NCBI RefSeq assembly: GCF_003725415.1
Contig: NZ_RJQC01000001.1
Coordinates: forward strand, 758,858-798,194
Reading direction: 5' to 3'
Origin: Absicoccus porci
GTDB taxonomy: Bacteria > Bacillota_I > Bacilli_A > Erysipelotrichales > Erysipelotrichaceae
Length of the DNA: 39,337 bases
Each line of letters begins with the position of its first letter. The stretch's first letter is position 1. The notes beneath the pieces are model-generated. The model was not told the DNA's origin. It did not search any database and saw only the letters and a list, made by a program, of their open reading frames with translations. The translations under genes were made by a program, and so were the position numbers. This document shows positions 1 through 7,467 of this stretch, piece by piece.

Positions 1-2
1 AT

Positions 3-80
3 AATTGGTCGATGGTATTGAATCAATTGTTGGTCAACGATCAGTTTAAGGATCGTATCGAAAAGTACATTCAATACTGA
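3..80 (+). CDS. C-terminal 25 codons of an unidentified gene (possible transposase tail)
   Basis: An open frame enters from the left edge and ends at a TGA at 78-80. The readable tail contains the stretch NQLLVNDQFKDRIEKYI. It looks amphipathic and basic, as transposase C-termini often are, and an inverted repeat starts about 30 bases after the stop, which would suit the end of an insertion sequence. The fragment is too short to assign to a family. A chance open frame cannot be excluded. Confidence 0.3.
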   Translation, partial: NWSMVLNQLLVNDQFKDRIEKYIQY

Positions 81-108
81 ATCTTGAAATGATATATATT
101 CCAAGTTC

Positions 109-220
109 CTTGTTTACAATGAGACTCCGCCCCTAAGAACCCGAAAAAACGGCCAGTCAAAAAAATCAATTTTCAGCTGGCCGTTTTAAGCATACCTTAG
201 GGTCGATCATTATAAACAAG
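109..220. repeat. Long imperfect inverted repeat with a perfect 11-bp inner stem
   Basis: The inner arms AAAACGGCCAG (146-156) and CTGGCCGTTTT (177-187) pair perfectly around a 20-nt loop. Outside them, CTTGTTTACAATGA (109-122) pairs with TCATTATAAACAAG (207-220) with one mismatch, and CCTAAG (132-137) pairs with CTTAGG (195-202 region). The whole block could fold into one stem of about 110 nt. It may terminate the gene at the left edge, or be an insertion-sequence end or a small mobile repeat. The outer arms are longer than a simple terminator needs. Confidence 0.6.
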
Positions 221-362
221 TTTTCTCGGCATAAAACATCATTTTAAAAACAAGATCGAGAACTTATCAAAATCGACTATAAAATATTAAATACACACTT
301 TTCTTGACAAACCCTGATCATTTCTTTTTTTGTCAAATGTTTTTTCATTCCTGCCTCCATGA

Positions 363-390
363 AAAAATGGACCAATTCTGATCCATTTTT
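363..390 (-). terminator. Rho-independent terminator of manA
   Basis: AAAAATGGA (363-371) and TCCATTTTT (382-390) form a 9-bp stem with a 10-nt loop, ten bases past the manA stop on the minus strand. The T-rich arm lies downstream on the minus strand. Between this and the inverted repeat at 109-220 there is only AT-rich DNA with a weak 8-bp inverted repeat (TTGACAAA 304-311 / TTTGTCAA 329-336). Confidence 0.65.
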
Positions 391-399
391 ATTCTTCGA

Positions 400-1362
400 T
401 CATAGTACAGTTTGAATCCAAGTCAAATTGCCACTCATTTCATACTTGCCATCTTGTGCCGGGATAAAAACCGAATCTCCTTTTCGTAAAGGAAGGACTT
501 GATCATCATAGGATAGGGCCCCTTGCCCATCCAATATGGTAAGACCTTGAAAACTCATTTTTGTGACGGTTTCCGTATAGGTTGTATCCACATGATATTT
601 TGTACAAGTAAAATAATTATTTTTGGTTAAAACTTGTTCTGTATACCCATTCTTCTGGATCAAAGGTCCCTCTGCTTCTCCATTTTTACCAGATGGCGTT
701 AAATTAGAAACATCAACAGCTTTATCAATATGCAATTGGCGTGGTTTGCCATCTTTACCAACCCGTCCAAAATCATAAACACGATAAGTTGAATTGGACG
801 ATTGTTGAATTTCAGCAATCATCAATCCGGCACCAATCGCATGGATCGTACCTGCTTGAATAAAGAAACAATCCCCTTTTGTGACATGTACTTTATTCAA
901 ATAATCACAAATCGTATCATCTTGAATATGCGCTCGATATTCTTCTTTTGTCATTGGTTCTTTTACACCATAATATAAGAAAGAATCTGGATCTGCTTCC
1001 ATGACATACCAAAATTCATTTTTGCCAGGTTCATGTTCATGTTCCCATGCATACGTATCATCCGGATGCACTTGTATGCTCAATGGTTGTTTCGCATCAA
1101 TAAATTTGATCAAGATAGGAAATGTTGCATCCTTGGCTACTTTTGTGCCCCACAGATCTTTTGCATGTTGATCAATATAATCTTTAAACAACATACCATC
1201 GTAGGCACCCCCAACAATGGTACTGCTCCCATCTTTATGAGCCGATAATTCCCACGATTCAGCCACCGGATCACAATCTGCTTTCTTATCATATTCATCA
1301 ACTAAGCGACGACCACCCCAAAGATAATCTTTGAATGCGGGTCTTAATTGTATTACTTCCAT
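400..1362 (-). CDS. manA: Mannose-6-phosphate isomerase, class I
   Basis: The 320-aa product matches the short Firmicutes-type phosphomannose isomerase, a zinc enzyme interconverting fructose-6-P and mannose-6-P in the cytoplasm. Visible family signatures are LWGG near the N-terminus, the zinc-binding QVHPDD at about residues 97-102, KNEFWYVM shortly after, and AEIQQSSNSTYRVYDFGR at about 183-200. The C-terminal third is the expected second cupin-like region. An AGGAGG Shine-Dalgarno lies 8 nt before the ATG. The gene starts 20 nt after the HicB-like ORF, so the two are probably co-transcribed. Length and motifs are normal, so the call is firm. Confidence 0.93.
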   Translation of the reverse strand: MEVIQLRPAFKDYLWGGRRLVDEYDKKADCDPVAESWELSAHKDGSSTIVGGAYDGMLFKDYIDQHAKDLWGTKVAKDATFPILIKFIDAKQPLSIQVHPDDTYAWEHEHEPGKNEFWYVMEADPDSFLYYGVKEPMTKEEYRAHIQDDTICDYLNKVHVTKGDCFFIQAGTIHAIGAGLMIAEIQQSSNSTYRVYDFGRVGKDGKPRQLHIDKAVDVSNLTPSGKNGEAEGPLIQKNGYTEQVLTKNNYFTCTKYHVDTTYTETVTKMSFQGLTILDGQGALSYDDQVLPLRKGDSVFIPAQDGKYEMSGNLTWIQTVL

Positions 1363-1382
1363 AAAAGAATCCTCCTAAAACA

Positions 1383-1580
1383 TTATAGAAATAAACATGC
1401 AGAAAAACAAGCAAATCCTGAATGCATCGCACCTTGCTTCCAAATGCTTAATTCATGATAAGCTTTTTCAATGGCACCAGTCATTGTTTTACTTTTGGAC
1501 ATACAACCTGGCAAACCATCAAAATACACGATAAAACCACCAGTATAGGGATCTTCTTTGATAATTAGATTATATTCCAT
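1383..1580 (-). CDS. Orphan HicB-like small protein
   Basis: This is a 65-aa ORF. Its first ~45 residues look like the short HicB partial-RNase-H fold: a beta strand (EYNLIIKED), GGFIVYFDGLPGCMSKS, then a helix (TMTGAIEKAYHELSIWK). The GLPGC motif is typical of the HicB N-domain. The chosen start is the ATG at 1580, which sits 6 nt after GAGGTG; earlier in-frame codons overlap that ribosome site. The last ~16 residues are hydrophobic and Cys-rich and do not look like HicB, so the C-terminus may be frameshifted or degraded. No HicA toxin gene is adjacent. If expressed, it is likely a solitary HicB-domain protein in the manA transcript. A DNA-binding domain is not visible. Confidence 0.6.
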   Translation of the reverse strand: MEYNLIIKEDPYTGGFIVYFDGLPGCMSKSKTMTGAIEKAYHELSIWKQGAMHSGFACFSACLFL

Positions 1581-1638
1581 GATCATCACCTCTACCGATA
1601 CTATATCTGTATTTTTAACACTATTTATGTCAAAAAAA

Positions 1639-1656
1639 GAAGTAGATGTCTACTTC
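1639..1656 (-). terminator. Terminator at the end of the cmk-der-gpsA-hup operon
   Basis: GAAGTAGA (1639-1646) and TCTACTTC (1649-1656) form an 8-bp hairpin. On the minus strand it is followed by a run of seven T (complement of 1632-1638). The stem overlaps the hup stop codon at 1650-1652. Confidence 0.8.
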
Positions 1657-1940
1657 TCATTACATTTATTCTTTAATGTTTGTGACGGACGAAACTTTGG
1701 CAATTTCGAAGCATGGATCATCATCTTTTCTTTCGTAATCGGGTTGATTCCCATACGTTCTTTACGATGGAAAATTTCAAACTTTCCAAATGATGTAATA
1801 TCCACATTTCCATCATCCTGCAATGCTTCACTCATTTCATCAAAAATGATATTAACTGCCTTTAGTCCATCTGCTTTGGAAAGATTCAATTGCGTCGAAA
1901 CACTCTGTGCAAGTGAATCTTTATTCACAAATTTACTCAT
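1650..1940 (-). CDS. hup: HU-family DNA-binding protein
   Basis: The 96-aa basic protein has the HU/IHF fold: an N-terminal helical part (NKDSLAQSVSTQLNLSKADG), then ITSFGKFEIFHRKERMGINP, which carries the conserved GKF turn and the beta arm that wraps DNA (RMGINPITKEKMMIHASK), ending in the KFRPSQTLK helix. It is a nucleoid-compacting dimer. The ATG overlaps the gpsA stop by 4 bp, so translation is coupled. Placement after der and gpsA is the same as that of hbs in Bacillus. The arm reads INPITKEKM rather than RNPQTGEEI, a mild divergence. Confidence 0.93.
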   Translation of the reverse strand: MSKFVNKDSLAQSVSTQLNLSKADGLKAVNIIFDEMSEALQDDGNVDITSFGKFEIFHRKERMGINPITKEKMMIHASKLPKFRPSQTLKNKCNEK

Positions 1941-2935
1941 CGAAACTCCTCTTTTAAATCACGCAACATTAAACTATCTGCACACGTATCTGGTTTTTTA
2001 TGATTGTATAAAATTTGATAGACTTCCTCACAAATTGGCATAGAAATATGATTTTTTTCAGCTACCCGATGTACGATCTTAGCGGTACGAACACCCTCGA
2101 CTGTTTTGGTGTTATTTGCCCAAAAATTATCCACTGTATTTTCTTGACCAATTTGATATCCACACTCAAAATTACGCGAATGCTTACTTGTACAAGTAAC
2201 AATTAAATCACCAATTCCAGTCAGTCCCATGAACGTACGTTCTTGACCACCAAAGAACGTTCCATAACGAACCATCTCTTGAAGACCCCGTGTAATCAAT
2301 GCCGCTCTCGTATTATCCTGATAGCCAAGACCCGATAAAATTCCGGAAGCGATAGCCATGACATTTTTTAAGGCGGCTCCTAATTCACTGCCAATTTCAT
2401 CCGATCCGGTATAAATACGAAAATAGCGATTTGAAAACAACATTTGTACCTGTTTGGCATCTTCCATCTTTAAACTGATGGCATCAATCGTCGTCAATTG
2501 ACGAATCACAACTTCTTCCGCATGGGAAGGACCAATCAAAGAAACAACCGAACTTAGTTTATTCGATGAAATGGAACGTCGAATGACATCACTCATTCTC
2601 TCATTCGTTTCTGGATGAAAACCTTTGGACACATTAATGACGATCGTATTCGGCTTTAAATATCCATCAATTTTCTTGCACATATCCTCAATCGCAATCG
2701 TCGGAACGGCCAATAGAACAAAATCAGCCCCTTCTACAACTGACAAATCCTGTGTAGCTGTCAATAATGGATTTAATTCCGTCTCTTTAAAATACTTGGT
2801 ATTATGATGATTTTCATTGATATCACTGACTTCCGCTTGATTACGACCATAAACGATCACATCCTGTTGGTTATCTGCCAATACTTGTCCTAAAGCCGTT
2901 CCCCAGCTACCACTACCTATAATCACTGTTCGCAT
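1937..2935 (-). CDS. gpsA: Glycerol-3-phosphate dehydrogenase [NAD(P)+]
   Basis: The 332-aa enzyme reduces dihydroxyacetone phosphate to sn-glycerol-3-phosphate for phospholipid synthesis. The N-terminal Rossmann motif GSGSWGTALG is at residues 7-16, SKGFHPET at about 104-111, GPSHAEEV at about 137-144, and the catalytic/substrate domain has ELGAALKNVMAIASG and FMGLTGIGDLIVTC. The length is standard. The gene starts 9 nt after the der stop and overlaps hup by 4 bp, in a conserved Firmicutes order. Confidence 0.96.
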   Translation of the reverse strand: MRTVIIGSGSWGTALGQVLADNQQDVIVYGRNQAEVSDINENHHNTKYFKETELNPLLTATQDLSVVEGADFVLLAVPTIAIEDMCKKIDGYLKPNTIVINVSKGFHPETNERMSDVIRRSISSNKLSSVVSLIGPSHAEEVVIRQLTTIDAISLKMEDAKQVQMLFSNRYFRIYTGSDEIGSELGAALKNVMAIASGILSGLGYQDNTRAALITRGLQEMVRYGTFFGGQERTFMGLTGIGDLIVTCTSKHSRNFECGYQIGQENTVDNFWANNTKTVEGVRTAKIVHRVAEKNHISMPICEEVYQILYNHKKPDTCADSLMLRDLKEEFR

Positions 2936-2944
2936 ATAAACCTC

Positions 2945-4252
2945 TTATGTTCTAGCCCGTGCCAAAATTTTGATGGGCGTACCCGTAAACAAAAATGCTT
3001 CTCTTAGTTTATTTTCGATATACCGTTTGTAACTAAAATGCAGTAATTCCGGATCATTCACAAATAATACGATTGTTGGTGGTTCTACTGCCACTTGGGA
3101 AGCATAATAAATCTTTAATTGACGACCATTATGTGGTTTTGGTGGATTCAACATTTGTGCATCCAAGACGACATCATTCAATACATTTGTGGGAATTCTC
3201 AAACAACATGCATCATGCACTTCATTGATCAAAGGCAATAATTGATTGACTTTACTATGGGTTTTGGCTGAAACAAACGCAATCGGTGCATAATCCAAAT
3301 ACAAAAACTGATTACGAATCTTTGTTTCGATTTCATGCATCGTTCTCTCGTTTTTATCAACCGTATCCCATTTATTATAAACAATAATGACGCCTTTGCC
3401 GGCATCATGTGCCAATCCAGCCACATGTTTATCTTGCTCCCGTATACCTTTTTCACCATCAATCAAAAATAAAGCCACATCAGAACGATCAATTGCCTGC
3501 AATGCACGCAATAAAGAATATTTTTCAATATTTTCATAAATCTTACCACGCTTACGAATACCTGCTGTATCAATAATGATGTATTCTTGTCCATCGTATG
3601 TAAATGGGGTATCGATAGCATCTCGTGTAGTTCCTTCGATGTTCGATACAATAACACGTTGTTCATGCAATAAGGCATTGACCAAAGAACTCTTTCCTAC
3701 ATTTGGTTGTCCAATGACACAAAATGAAGTAATACCTTCGTACGGACGAATCTGTTTTTTAGGTAGTAACTCCATAATTTTATCTAAGACATCCCCAATT
3801 CCAATACCATGGGCACCTGATAATACCATTGGATCTCCCAGTCCCAATTGATAAAAATCATATTGCATCATTTGTAAGGTTTCATTGTCGGATTTATTGA
3901 CAGCTAAGATTACTGGTTTATTCGCTTTTTGCAACTTTCTAGCAATCAAGACATCATCCGAAGTCACACCTTCTTTGGCACTGGTGATAAACAAAATCAC
4001 ATCGGCTTCTTCAATCGCAATATCCACTTGCATATTGATTTCATCACCAAATGCCTGATTTACCAATTGAATACCACCTGTATCAATGAGTCGAAATGAT
4101 TGTGTCAACCATTCCACTTCGCCATAGATACGATCACGAGTTACCCCCGGAGTATCATCGACAATGCTTTTGCGTTGACCAATCAAACGATTAAAAATCG
4201 TTGATTTTCCCACATTGGGACGACCAACAATAGCGACTGTTCCACGTAACAT
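2945..4252 (-). CDS. der: Ribosome-assembly GTPase Der (EngA)
   Basis: A 435-aa double GTPase needed for 50S maturation. The first G domain has GRPNVGKS (residues 10-17), DTPGVTRDR, DTGG and NKSD. The second has GQPNVGKSS (about 181-189), GTTRDAID, DTAG and NKWD. The C-terminal KH-like domain ends with KRYIENKLREAFLFTGTPI. Two consecutive G domains define the family. It lies 14 nt downstream of cmk and 9 nt upstream of gpsA in one operon. Confidence 0.97.
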   Translation of the reverse strand: MLRGTVAIVGRPNVGKSTIFNRLIGQRKSIVDDTPGVTRDRIYGEVEWLTQSFRLIDTGGIQLVNQAFGDEINMQVDIAIEEADVILFITSAKEGVTSDDVLIARKLQKANKPVILAVNKSDNETLQMMQYDFYQLGLGDPMVLSGAHGIGIGDVLDKIMELLPKKQIRPYEGITSFCVIGQPNVGKSSLVNALLHEQRVIVSNIEGTTRDAIDTPFTYDGQEYIIIDTAGIRKRGKIYENIEKYSLLRALQAIDRSDVALFLIDGEKGIREQDKHVAGLAHDAGKGVIIVYNKWDTVDKNERTMHEIETKIRNQFLYLDYAPIAFVSAKTHSKVNQLLPLINEVHDACCLRIPTNVLNDVVLDAQMLNPPKPHNGRQLKIYYASQVAVEPPTIVLFVNDPELLHFSYKRYIENKLREAFLFTGTPIKILARART

Positions 4253-4266
4253 AGCGAATCTCCTTT

Positions 4267-4926
4267 CTATGCATCCACTGGTATCAATTTTAATACAGCT
4301 TCTACAACTTGTTGTATACCCATGTTTGATGTATCAATTTCTGTTGCATCTTCCGCTTTTTTTAAAGGACTAATGGCACGATGACTATCTTGATAATCTC
4401 TTTGTTCGATATCATGCAAGATTTCATCATAGTCCGCATCGATTCCTTGATTGATATATTCTTTGTATCGACGATCCGCACGAGCCGATGGACTGGCCGA
4501 CATAAAGATCTTGACTTCTGCATCTGGTAAAACCACGGTACAAATATCCCGACCATCTAAGATATATCCTTTTTCTTTGGCAATCTCTTGTTGAAGGGCA
4601 ACCATTTTTTTACGAACCGGTTCTAAAGCTGCAACTTTGGAAGTTGCCATGGAAATTTCATTCGTACGAATTGCTTTGGATACATCCACATCATTCAAAT
4701 AAACAACTTTATCATCAAAACGAATATGAATGTCATGTAAAGCTTTTTCTAAAGCAGTAGAATCCTGAATATCCACATGATTGGAAACCAAGTAATATGC
4801 AACGCAACGATACATGGCACCGGTATCCAAATGTGTCATATCTAGTTTTTGAGCAACGATATCCGCAATCGTACTTTTTCCTACGCCACTGGTACCATCA
4901 ATCGCAATATTAATTTTGTGATTCAT
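4267..4926 (-). CDS. cmk: Cytidylate kinase
   Basis: About 219 aa. It phosphorylates CMP/dCMP using ATP. The P-loop reads GTSGVGKST (the more usual form is GPSGAGKST). LDTGAMYR follows at about residues 34-41, then the DGRDICTVVLPDAEVKIFM block and RADRRYKE in the lid. The start is set at the ATG at 4926 because AGGTG lies 6 nt upstream. An in-frame GTG at 4935 would overlap that site and the upstream stop. It is the second gene of the operon headed by the Lys-rich membrane protein. The S1-like rpsA/ypfD gene that often separates cmk and der in Firmicutes is absent here. Confidence 0.95.
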   Translation of the reverse strand: MNHKINIAIDGTSGVGKSTIADIVAQKLDMTHLDTGAMYRCVAYYLVSNHVDIQDSTALEKALHDIHIRFDDKVVYLNDVDVSKAIRTNEISMATSKVAALEPVRKKMVALQQEIAKEKGYILDGRDICTVVLPDAEVKIFMSASPSARADRRYKEYINQGIDADYDEILHDIEQRDYQDSHRAISPLKKAEDATEIDTSNMGIQQVVEAVLKLIPVDA

Positions 4927-4927
4927 A

Positions 4928-5851
4928 TTAAGCACCTAAATTTTTCATCATCATATACGTTGCCGCAATCGCAATCACTAACAAAATCACTAACACGATC
5001 AATACAACATTTAAAATGGTACCTGTTCTATTTTTCGCTTTTGGTTTTGCTTCCTTGGCCGGCTTCTTTTCTTTGGCCTTTTTTTGTTTCTTGACCTTTT
5101 TCTTCTTTACCTTCTTTGGCTTTGTTTTGGGTTTTGGTTTTTTTACCGGTTTTTCTTCTTCAACCGTATCTTCTTCTATTCTTTCGGAACGTGCAGGAAC
5201 ATCTTCATCCTCATCGAAATCTTGACTGTCAATATCATCCTCATCAAAATCAAAATCATCATGAGTTAAAACGATTTTTTCTTTGGTTGTTTGTTTATCT
5301 GTTTCTGGTTCTGGTTTTGGTTCTTCAACTGGTTCATCTACCACAGGATGTACAGGCAATGGTTCATCTCGCATAGGTAAAATATCGGTACCATCTTCAT
5401 AGTCAGCGGCTTGTTTCTTTGGCTTTTCATTGACCTTTTCTTGAATCTTTGAAACCGGTAATTCCATGGTCGATCCCAAATCTTCTTCTTGTTGCTCCAT
5501 GGGCATGAAATGCTCATTACGATGCATTACTTGTGTGCCATCCAATTGTTTTAAGATATTGATTTGGGTATCATCCGATACCGTATTGCCATTTTCAATA
5601 TTGTATTGTTTGACCTCATCAAACAAATGATCCATCACTGGACTGGTTGGTAATTCTTGTGTGACCGTATGCAAATTTTCTTCTCTTTTTCTTTGTGGTT
5701 GATCTGCATGCGATAAGGTTTGATTGGCCGAAGCAACACGACTCAATCGTTCTAAATTTTTATTTGTAGAAGGTTGTTGCGTTTGTGTCGTTTCACGATC
5801 TAACGATTCCCGCAATCCTTGATAACGTTTCATTCTTGAATATTTAGCCAT
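4928..5851 (-). CDS. Uncharacterised charged protein with a C-terminal membrane anchor
   Basis: A 307-aa protein I do not recognise. Residues 1-20 are basic. Residues 20-190 are polar and look disordered (Gln, Glu, Pro, Thr rich). Residues ~200-225 are strongly acidic (DFDEDDIDSQDFDEDEDV). Residues ~240-280 are almost entirely Lys/Pro/Ala/Glu (KKPKPKTKPKKVKKKKVKKQ). Then comes one hydrophobic helix, TILNVVLIVLVILLVIAIAA, with only about 11 residues after it. This predicts a tail-anchored protein with a long cytoplasmic region. The acidic-then-basic pattern could bind nucleic acid, ribosomes or the envelope polymer; nothing here proves which. It heads the cmk-der-gpsA-hup operon, with GGGAGG before its ATG. 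Confidence 0.8.
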   Translation of the reverse strand: MAKYSRMKRYQGLRESLDRETTQTQQPSTNKNLERLSRVASANQTLSHADQPQRKREENLHTVTQELPTSPVMDHLFDEVKQYNIENGNTVSDDTQINILKQLDGTQVMHRNEHFMPMEQQEEDLGSTMELPVSKIQEKVNEKPKKQAADYEDGTDILPMRDEPLPVHPVVDEPVEEPKPEPETDKQTTKEKIVLTHDDFDFDEDDIDSQDFDEDEDVPARSERIEEDTVEEEKPVKKPKPKTKPKKVKKKKVKKQKKAKEKKPAKEAKPKAKNRTGTILNVVLIVLVILLVIAIAATYMMMKNLGA

Positions 5852-5877
5852 AATGACCTCCCGATTTCATCCCATTA

Positions 5878-5906
5878 ATTATACGAAAAAAATAACTATA
5901 TATAAA
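5878..5906 (-). promoter_or_regulatory. Sigma-A-type promoter of the cmk-der-gpsA-hup operon
   Basis: On the minus strand a perfect TATAAT (complement of 5878-5883) lies 17 nt downstream of TTTATA (complement of 5901-5906), a 4/6 match to the -35 consensus. It sits about 27 nt upstream of the 307-aa gene's ATG. Confidence 0.6.
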
Positions 5907-5912
5907 GGAAAA

Positions 5913-5931
5913 AAGCCTTTTTTCAAGGCTT
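5913..5931 (-). terminator. Terminator of the vanZ-degV pair
   Basis: AAGCCTT (5913-5919) and AAGGCTT (5925-5931) pair around TTTTC and are followed on the minus strand by a T run (complement of 5909-5914). It begins right at the degV stop. Confidence 0.8.
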
Positions 5932-6801
5932 CTAGCGAACAGTCGTTCCTTCCACGATTGGTGCATATTGCATCGCAACCGATTTCATTCCCGCATGTGC
6001 ATTGATGACTGGTGATAAAACATCTTCTTGCCAAACGGCCGTTGGAAAATACTTTTTCAACTCTTGTCGAGCCACTTCTTTTCCTTCAGGATTGCGTGAA
6101 TCCATCAAAAAGAAAACATAATTATCCGGATCATCCACATCTTCGCAACAAAACTTAACAGCTGTCTTGACCGATTTTGTCATCGTTCTAACTTTCGCTC
6201 GCATTCCTACTTTTCCTTGGGTGCGATACGAAACTTCACAAATTGGTTTAATTTGCAGCATACCCGCAAATTTCGCTGCAAACGGTGTCAAACGACCACC
6301 CTTAGCTAAATGATTCAGATCATAGGGTTCTAAATATCCTTTGGATTTTTCGATGGAAACATTTAAACGACGCACGATCTCATCAGGATCTACCCCTTTT
6401 TCAACAAGCTCTCTGGCAGCTTTCGCCCAATATCCCTCAACCGCTAATGTTGTATAGGTATCCATCGTATGTACTTTTATACCATATTCACGTCCTGTGG
6501 ATTCAACCAAGGCACGAGTCCCAGATAGTCCTGGTGACATATGAACAGCAACAACATCCGTGACACCATCTTTGACATATTGTTCAAATAAAGCGCGAGC
6601 ACGAGCTGGTTTTGGCTGACTTGTCATCGCATACGCTCCCGTATCCATGATATCAAATAAACCTTCCGTCGTTATATCGATACCATCATCATAGGTTTTA
6701 TCACCGATATAGATTTGCATGGGCAAAATATCAATATCATATTGTTTTCCTTGTTCCTGTGTCAAACAGCCGCCACTTTCAGTAACAACGCGAACTTTCA
6801 T
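5932..6801 (-). CDS. DegV-family fatty-acid-binding protein
   Basis: A 289-aa cytoplasmic DegV/FakB-type protein. The N-terminal VVTESGGCLTQEQGKQYDID and LPMQIYIGDKTYDDG match the family start, AMTSQPKPARARALFEQY holds the TSQP loop that contacts the lipid carboxylate, and VAVHMSPGLSGTR is the GLSG motif. RLTPFAAKFAGMLQIKPI is the conserved C-domain segment. Family members such as FakB bind fatty acids for FakA kinase; FakA is not in the window. The ATG overlaps the vanZ-like stop by 4 bp. Confidence 0.92.
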   Translation of the reverse strand: MKVRVVTESGGCLTQEQGKQYDIDILPMQIYIGDKTYDDGIDITTEGLFDIMDTGAYAMTSQPKPARARALFEQYVKDGVTDVVAVHMSPGLSGTRALVESTGREYGIKVHTMDTYTTLAVEGYWAKAARELVEKGVDPDEIVRRLNVSIEKSKGYLEPYDLNHLAKGGRLTPFAAKFAGMLQIKPICEVSYRTQGKVGMRAKVRTMTKSVKTAVKFCCEDVDDPDNYVFFLMDSRNPEGKEVARQELKKYFPTAVWQEDVLSPVINAHAGMKSVAMQYAPIVEGTTVR

Positions 6802-7400
6802 ACTTCTTCTTTCCCTTCTTTATTTTCATGATCACTTTTTTTATGTGCACATACATAAATAATTCCACCAACAAAACCACCTAAGGTGTTGTAGAATAGA
6901 TCAGATAATTGAAATGAACCCAGTTTCAATAATAATTGTAATAATTCAATACAAATCGAAAATAAAAACGAATAGGTAATGGAATGAACCAAGATCCAAC
7001 GCGTTTTATATTCTTTCATTTGAGAAATCATCCAAAAATATAAAATGGTGAATGGAATAAATAAAATAAAGTTTTCAATTCCTTCCGTCTGTATATGTCC
7101 TTGACTGTCATATAAGCTCCAACTACCTAGTACATTATTCAATGGATCAACCCATAATTGTCGACATAATAACGTTCGGAATAATATCATTGCACAATAA
7201 AAAGCAAAATAGAAAATATATCGATAACTTTTATGTTTTTGAAAATTGATAAAAAAAATCTTGATTGCTCGCTTATATCCCCCATTTTGTTGCGCGAACA
7301 TATATAAAAACATAAATAAAAAAGCAAAAACCAATGCACTGAAAAATTCTTGGTATAAACTTGCCAAAACATTGGTAAGAACACTACTAAAAATTTGCAT
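6798..7400 (-). CDS. VanZ-like membrane protein
   Basis: A 200-aa integral membrane protein with about five hydrophobic segments. The VanZ signature is clear: ENFILFIPF at about residues 106-114, then SICIELLQLLLKLGSFQLSD and NTLGGFVGGIIY near 160-175. The first VanZ gave low-level teicoplanin resistance; most homologues have no known role, so resistance should not be inferred. The N-terminal ~70 residues add an extra hydrophobic helix and a basic loop. GGGGGAT precedes the ATG. It is coupled to degV by a 4-bp overlap. Confidence 0.88.
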   Translation of the reverse strand: MQIFSSVLTNVLASLYQEFFSALVFAFLFMFLYMFAQQNGGYKRAIKIFFINFQKHKSYRYIFYFAFYCAMILFRTLLCRQLWVDPLNNVLGSWSLYDSQGHIQTEGIENFILFIPFTILYFWMISQMKEYKTRWILVHSITYSFLFSICIELLQLLLKLGSFQLSDLFYNTLGGFVGGIIYVCAHKKSDHENKEGKEEV

Positions 7401-7448
7401 TTTATATCCCCCGTGGTGCTATCTTATCATTATTTTCCTCAAAAAAAA

Positions 7449-7464
7449 AGGTCATGCATGACCT
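7449..7464 (-). terminator. Terminator of efp
   Basis: The perfect palindrome AGGTCATGCATGACCT is followed on the minus strand by nine T (complement of 7441-7449), four bases past the efp stop. Confidence 0.85.
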
Positions 7465-7467
7465 CAA

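Noticed and set aside
1033..1248. Plus-strand open frame across manA
   Set aside because: It is antisense to a well-conserved gene and shows no family motif or ribosome site.
5016..5376. Several plus-strand Phe/Leu/Ser-rich frames that look like membrane proteins
   Set aside because: They are the complement of the Lys- and Glu-rich tract of the 307-aa protein; AAA/GAA codons read as TTT/TTC on the other strand.
6798..7400. Glycopeptide resistance gene
   Set aside because: VanZ-like proteins are widespread without resistance, and no vanHAX or vanRS genes are nearby.
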